Assembly (NCBI GenBank): GCA_023055355.1
Contig: JALJCS010000004.1
Location: 27,742,744-27,806,743 of the forward strand
From: Agelaius tricolor
Taxonomy: Eukaryota > Chordata > Aves > Passeriformes > Icteridae
Direction of reading: 5' to 3'
DNA length: 64,000 nt
The translations under genes were made by a program, and so were the position numbers. Each line of letters starts with the position of its first letter. The first letter of the stretch is position 1. A model generated the notes under the pieces. That model was not told the origin of the DNA. It saw nothing but the letters and a program-made list of their open reading frames with translations, and did not search any database. Shown here one piece after another: positions 60,880 to 64,000 of this stretch.

Positions 60880-63120
60880 GTAGCAATTGTAATTGCATCG
60901 CAACTGTTAGACTTTAATTACAGATAAAAATTAAGACAAAATTTTGTGGTTTACTGATGAATAAAGCCTGAATTCTACTTAAAATATTTTGTTTTGTATC
61001 TGCTATTTGCTGCCTATGAAATCTTAGAGGCAATCAATTACAATAACAGATACAGGAAGTTTTGTCCTCTAGCTTCTTCAGTGCTCTGCTTCTACACAGT
61101 GTGTCTTTTCCCCACACAGTATTTCTCTAGTTGAGGGTGTGTTTTTTGTAAGGCTTTTTAAAAAATTTTTGTTAATTTTTTTAGTAGGTTTTCCCCCCAG
61201 TCATTTTCCAAACAGCCATTTATTTACATAATTCTTTTCACATATAAATTGCATCTATTTACGTATAGACTTTACATCTAATATTTCGCTAATATTTCTT
61301 TCCTAGTTTGCACTACCATAAATCCCTCAGAAAGACAGTAGGAAAACCACAACTATTTCATTGCTAAGTATTTCAATATTTTCCTTGTCCTCTGCTTATA
61401 CAAGGAAAGACAAAAACTGTAGCTAGGTATCTTCTCTTCAGAGTCAGTACTTTCTGTACTTTGTTACAATTGTGCACAGCTGTGAGATATTAAAGAGCTT
61501 TCTTTCATGACCCATTTTTGCCTGTGACCAATTCTTCTAGCTGGTGTTGGGGAGGGCTTCTGGGAGGCTCTACTTTTTCTGCATTCACTTTCCTCGCTCC
61601 CTAGAGACTCCTGTATCCTCTTAGATGTGGATCTTTGTTATCTCTATTTTTTTATTGGAGTTGCTTCTTTTCTCAAGGTCACAGCTATTCTTCTTTTGGC
61701 TCTGTGCTACTGTGTTACATACACTTTCTGCCTTCCTAATAAGATTTAGACCTTACACAAGATAATTTTAGCTGAATTCATTTCAGCTTGTACTGAAAAA
61801 TAACAGTTAGAAAAAAAACCTGAGCACACCCAAAAAGTAATGGAGGCAGAAAAAGCTGTTTAAAGCACAGTTAAAGCTTAGAATTGAAGTTGTCTATACT
61901 TTTTCTGCAAACTTGGTGCAACAATGTAGGCCCTTCTGGGCTTCAGTCACACTCCTCCCAAGGGAATAAGAATTTTCTCAGAACTGCTATTGCCTCCATA
62001 TGAGAAATGCTCCCTCTTTTCTTGCACATCTTACTCTTACACTCTCTTTAGCCATGTCTCTCTAATAGAATTTTCTCAACATAAATTAAGAACTACAGCA
62101 CTTCTTCATTTTGCTAATTTATTTCCTTCCACTTGACTGTCCAACTGTGCAAAAGTGTACAATTAGTCTGGATTTAGCTGTTTAGCTGTTGAATTAGTAT
62201 TTGAACAATACAATTTGAATAATATTTCCTATTTTATGGGAAAGGGAGTAGAATAAATGGGAAATTAACACCAGATTTGGTGTTTTTACGTAGTTTTACC
62301 AAGGCCTTTATTTTAGATTTATTTCAATATCACATTTTGTTGAAATGTATGTATTAGGAAATGGAGGAAGTATAGTTCAGCATATCTACTTGGCAATGAG
62401 CTGCACTTCAGTACACTGTAAAGAAAGCTTTAGCTTTGATGCATAGAACTGCTCTTGTCTCACATCCACACCACAAACGCAATGAAAAAATAGGATTTTA
62501 TGGGAATATATACCAAAGAGTTTAGCACAATATGGATGAACCAGATTCCATTTACATACACTGGAATACAGATTGGCAAGGAAGAGGAATATTAGCCCCC
62601 AAGAGAGATGTTAGAAGATGAGAGACTGTCCTGCATTTTTGCACTGTGATGATTTTCCAGGTTTATTGATCTCTTATCTAGCCTAGATAAAACATTTATC
62701 ACAGATTTGAAAATCCATAAATATAACTTAAAAACATGGCAAAAAAAAAAAAGAGAAGAAAATAATGTAGAAAACAGGCTATGCAATCTTCTGCTTCAAA
62801 TTTCCATTGAAATTCTGCTTGTAGTGAATACAGGAATGCTTATTTTTTTAGAAAGACCAACAATGCTTTTATTTTCATAAATGTGACAGATAAGGGGTAT
62901 ACAGGGACTGATTATGACTGATTTGTTTTCTCTGCTGCAGAGCCCTAAAGAGCTAAAAGTCAGACAAAGAATAATAACATGAATGTTTGACAGGCAGCAT
63001 GTTGAAGGCATGTTGGTAAAAAGATGACCCGTTGGATTAGGAAATATGGTGATGCATACTGCAGCCCTTGAGAACAATGGCATGGCTGAACCTGGCTCAC
63101 ACCTGTGAATGTTGCATGGT
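60880..63120. other. Intergenic, no gene recognised
   Basis: AT-rich DNA. A 133-codon minus ORF at 62796-63197 overlaps the CR1 piece at its right end and shows no domain. Confidence 0.5.
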
Positions 63121-63121
63121 T

Positions 63122-63235
63122 GTGGAATCATAGAATAAGGTGGGAAAAGACCTCTGAAATCATTGATTCCAGCCATTAACCCAGCAATGTTCACCAATAA
63201 ACTGTGTCCCCAGGTGCCACCTGCCTCTCATCAGG
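63122..63235 (-). mobile_element. CR1 LINE 3'-end fragment
   Basis: Begins GTGGAATCATAGAATAAGG, the reversed CR1 tail, then GGAAAAGACCTCTGAAATCA and CCATTAACCCAGCAATGTTC, TGTCCCCAGGTGCCACCTGC. The sense 3' end is at about 63122. It is a different CR1 subfamily from the copies at 38041 and 51740. Confidence 0.85.
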
Positions 63236-63387
63236 CAAGGTAAGATGCAGAAGGCTCTCCAGGGTCATACCAGGTGAACATTGAATTTTTCTGATGATGA
63301 AATCTTAACACGCTCTTGCTCTAAGCTGCCCTTGTCATTATCAGACCACTGTCACAGTATAAATATTTTCATCTCTTATAACAGTAT

Positions 63388-63781
63388 TGTGGTTTAGGAA
63401 TTGTACTCCTTGACATAGTAACCCCACCACAATGTGCTGCTCAATCCCCCTGTGGTGGGCTGGAGAGGAGAACTGGAGGCAAAAAAGGTAAAGATCATGG
63501 TTTGAGATGAGAACAATTCACCAAAACCAAAAATGAAATAAGGAAAAAAGAGTAACAAGAGAAATGATAAGAGGTTGTACAAGGGAGGTGAACGATTCAC
63601 ACGCAATTTGCTCACCACATGGATCTGGCAATACCCACCCACCCACCAAGCCACGCCACCCCAAAGGGAGCCCTTGGCCCATCCCTGGAAAGTGACATGA
63701 GGTGGTATAGAATAACCTCTGGGTCCCAGCCGTGGCTGCTATTGGCTACTAGAAAAATTAACCCTGTCCTGGTTGGAATCA
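63388..63781 (-). mobile_element. Solo ERVL LTR
   Basis: Read on the minus strand it starts TGATTCCAACCAGGACAGGG, continues TTAATTTTTCTAGTAGCCAA and TTATTCTATACCACCTCATG, and ends CCTAAACCACA at 63388. This is the start and end layout of the avian ERVL LTR family whose 3' parts are at 54715 and 59566. Length is about 394 bp, with no retroviral genes next to it. Target-site duplication is not obvious. A GTGGGTGGGTGGG run lies within it (about 63637-63649). Confidence 0.7.
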
Positions 63782-64000
63782 GGAAAAAGGCTTTGTCATT
63801 TGAGTCCCAAGCATGGCTGGGTTTCAGTGCTAACAATTTAAAAGCAAGTGGAATCCAGCAGTTGGGTCTAAGGCATAGTATTATGTGTATATGTCAAAAT
63901 TGTTATAATTATTTCCTTTGGTTGCTTCCCTTTTTAGCTGTTGTTTATTTAGCAAACACATCTAGTATTCTAACACCATAGCATACAATGCAATGTAACC

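Overview
This is vertebrate, almost certainly bird, nuclear DNA. The evidence is one multi-exon pigment gene with GT-AG introns, several CR1 LINE fragments of the avian type (their 3' ends run into the ATTCTATGA-like tail) and pieces of an avian ERVL-type endogenous retrovirus. There is no prokaryotic organisation, no CRISPR array and no operon. The exact species cannot be read from the sequence. TYRP1 is Z-linked in birds, so a Z-chromosome location is a reasonable inference.

The only intact protein-coding gene I can support is TYRP1 (tyrosinase-related protein 1), on the minus strand. Seven coding exons lie between 23888 (ATG) and 14009 (end of TGA). Joined at the splice sites read here they give 1611 nt, or 536 residues plus stop, against 537 in human. 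All six metal-ligand histidines, the signal peptide, the Cys-rich N-terminal domain, the membrane anchor and the melanosomal sorting tail are present. A near-consensus M-box (MITF site) lies about 0.77 kb upstream of the ATG at 24650-24660, which places the likely promoter and 5' non-coding exon there. A poly(A) signal lies about 85 nt after the stop codon.

Layout: 1-13.9 kb is AT-rich intergenic DNA downstream of TYRP1, with one CR1 piece and low-complexity tracts. 13.9-24.7 kb is TYRP1. 24.7-36.5 kb is gene-poor upstream DNA with short tandem repeats and hairpins. 36.5-43.6 kb holds three CR1 copies, one of them split by a solo LTR. 43.6-51.7 kb is gene-poor, with one coding-like ORF of unknown identity (44.6-45.0 kb) and a long GAAA microsatellite. 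51.7-59.8 kb is a retroelement cluster: a CR1, an ERVL LTR-PBS-gag remnant pointing left, and an ERVL pol-LTR remnant pointing right. 59.8-64 kb has two small CR1 pieces, an AT-rich tandem repeat and a solo ERVL LTR.

I found no new multi-gene system. The most useful items for follow-up are the M-box, the nested LTR-in-CR1 insertion, the divergent ERVL halves, a perfect 22-bp hairpin, a palindrome cluster, a dispersed ~200-bp duplicate pair and the unidentified ORF at 44.6-45.0 kb.
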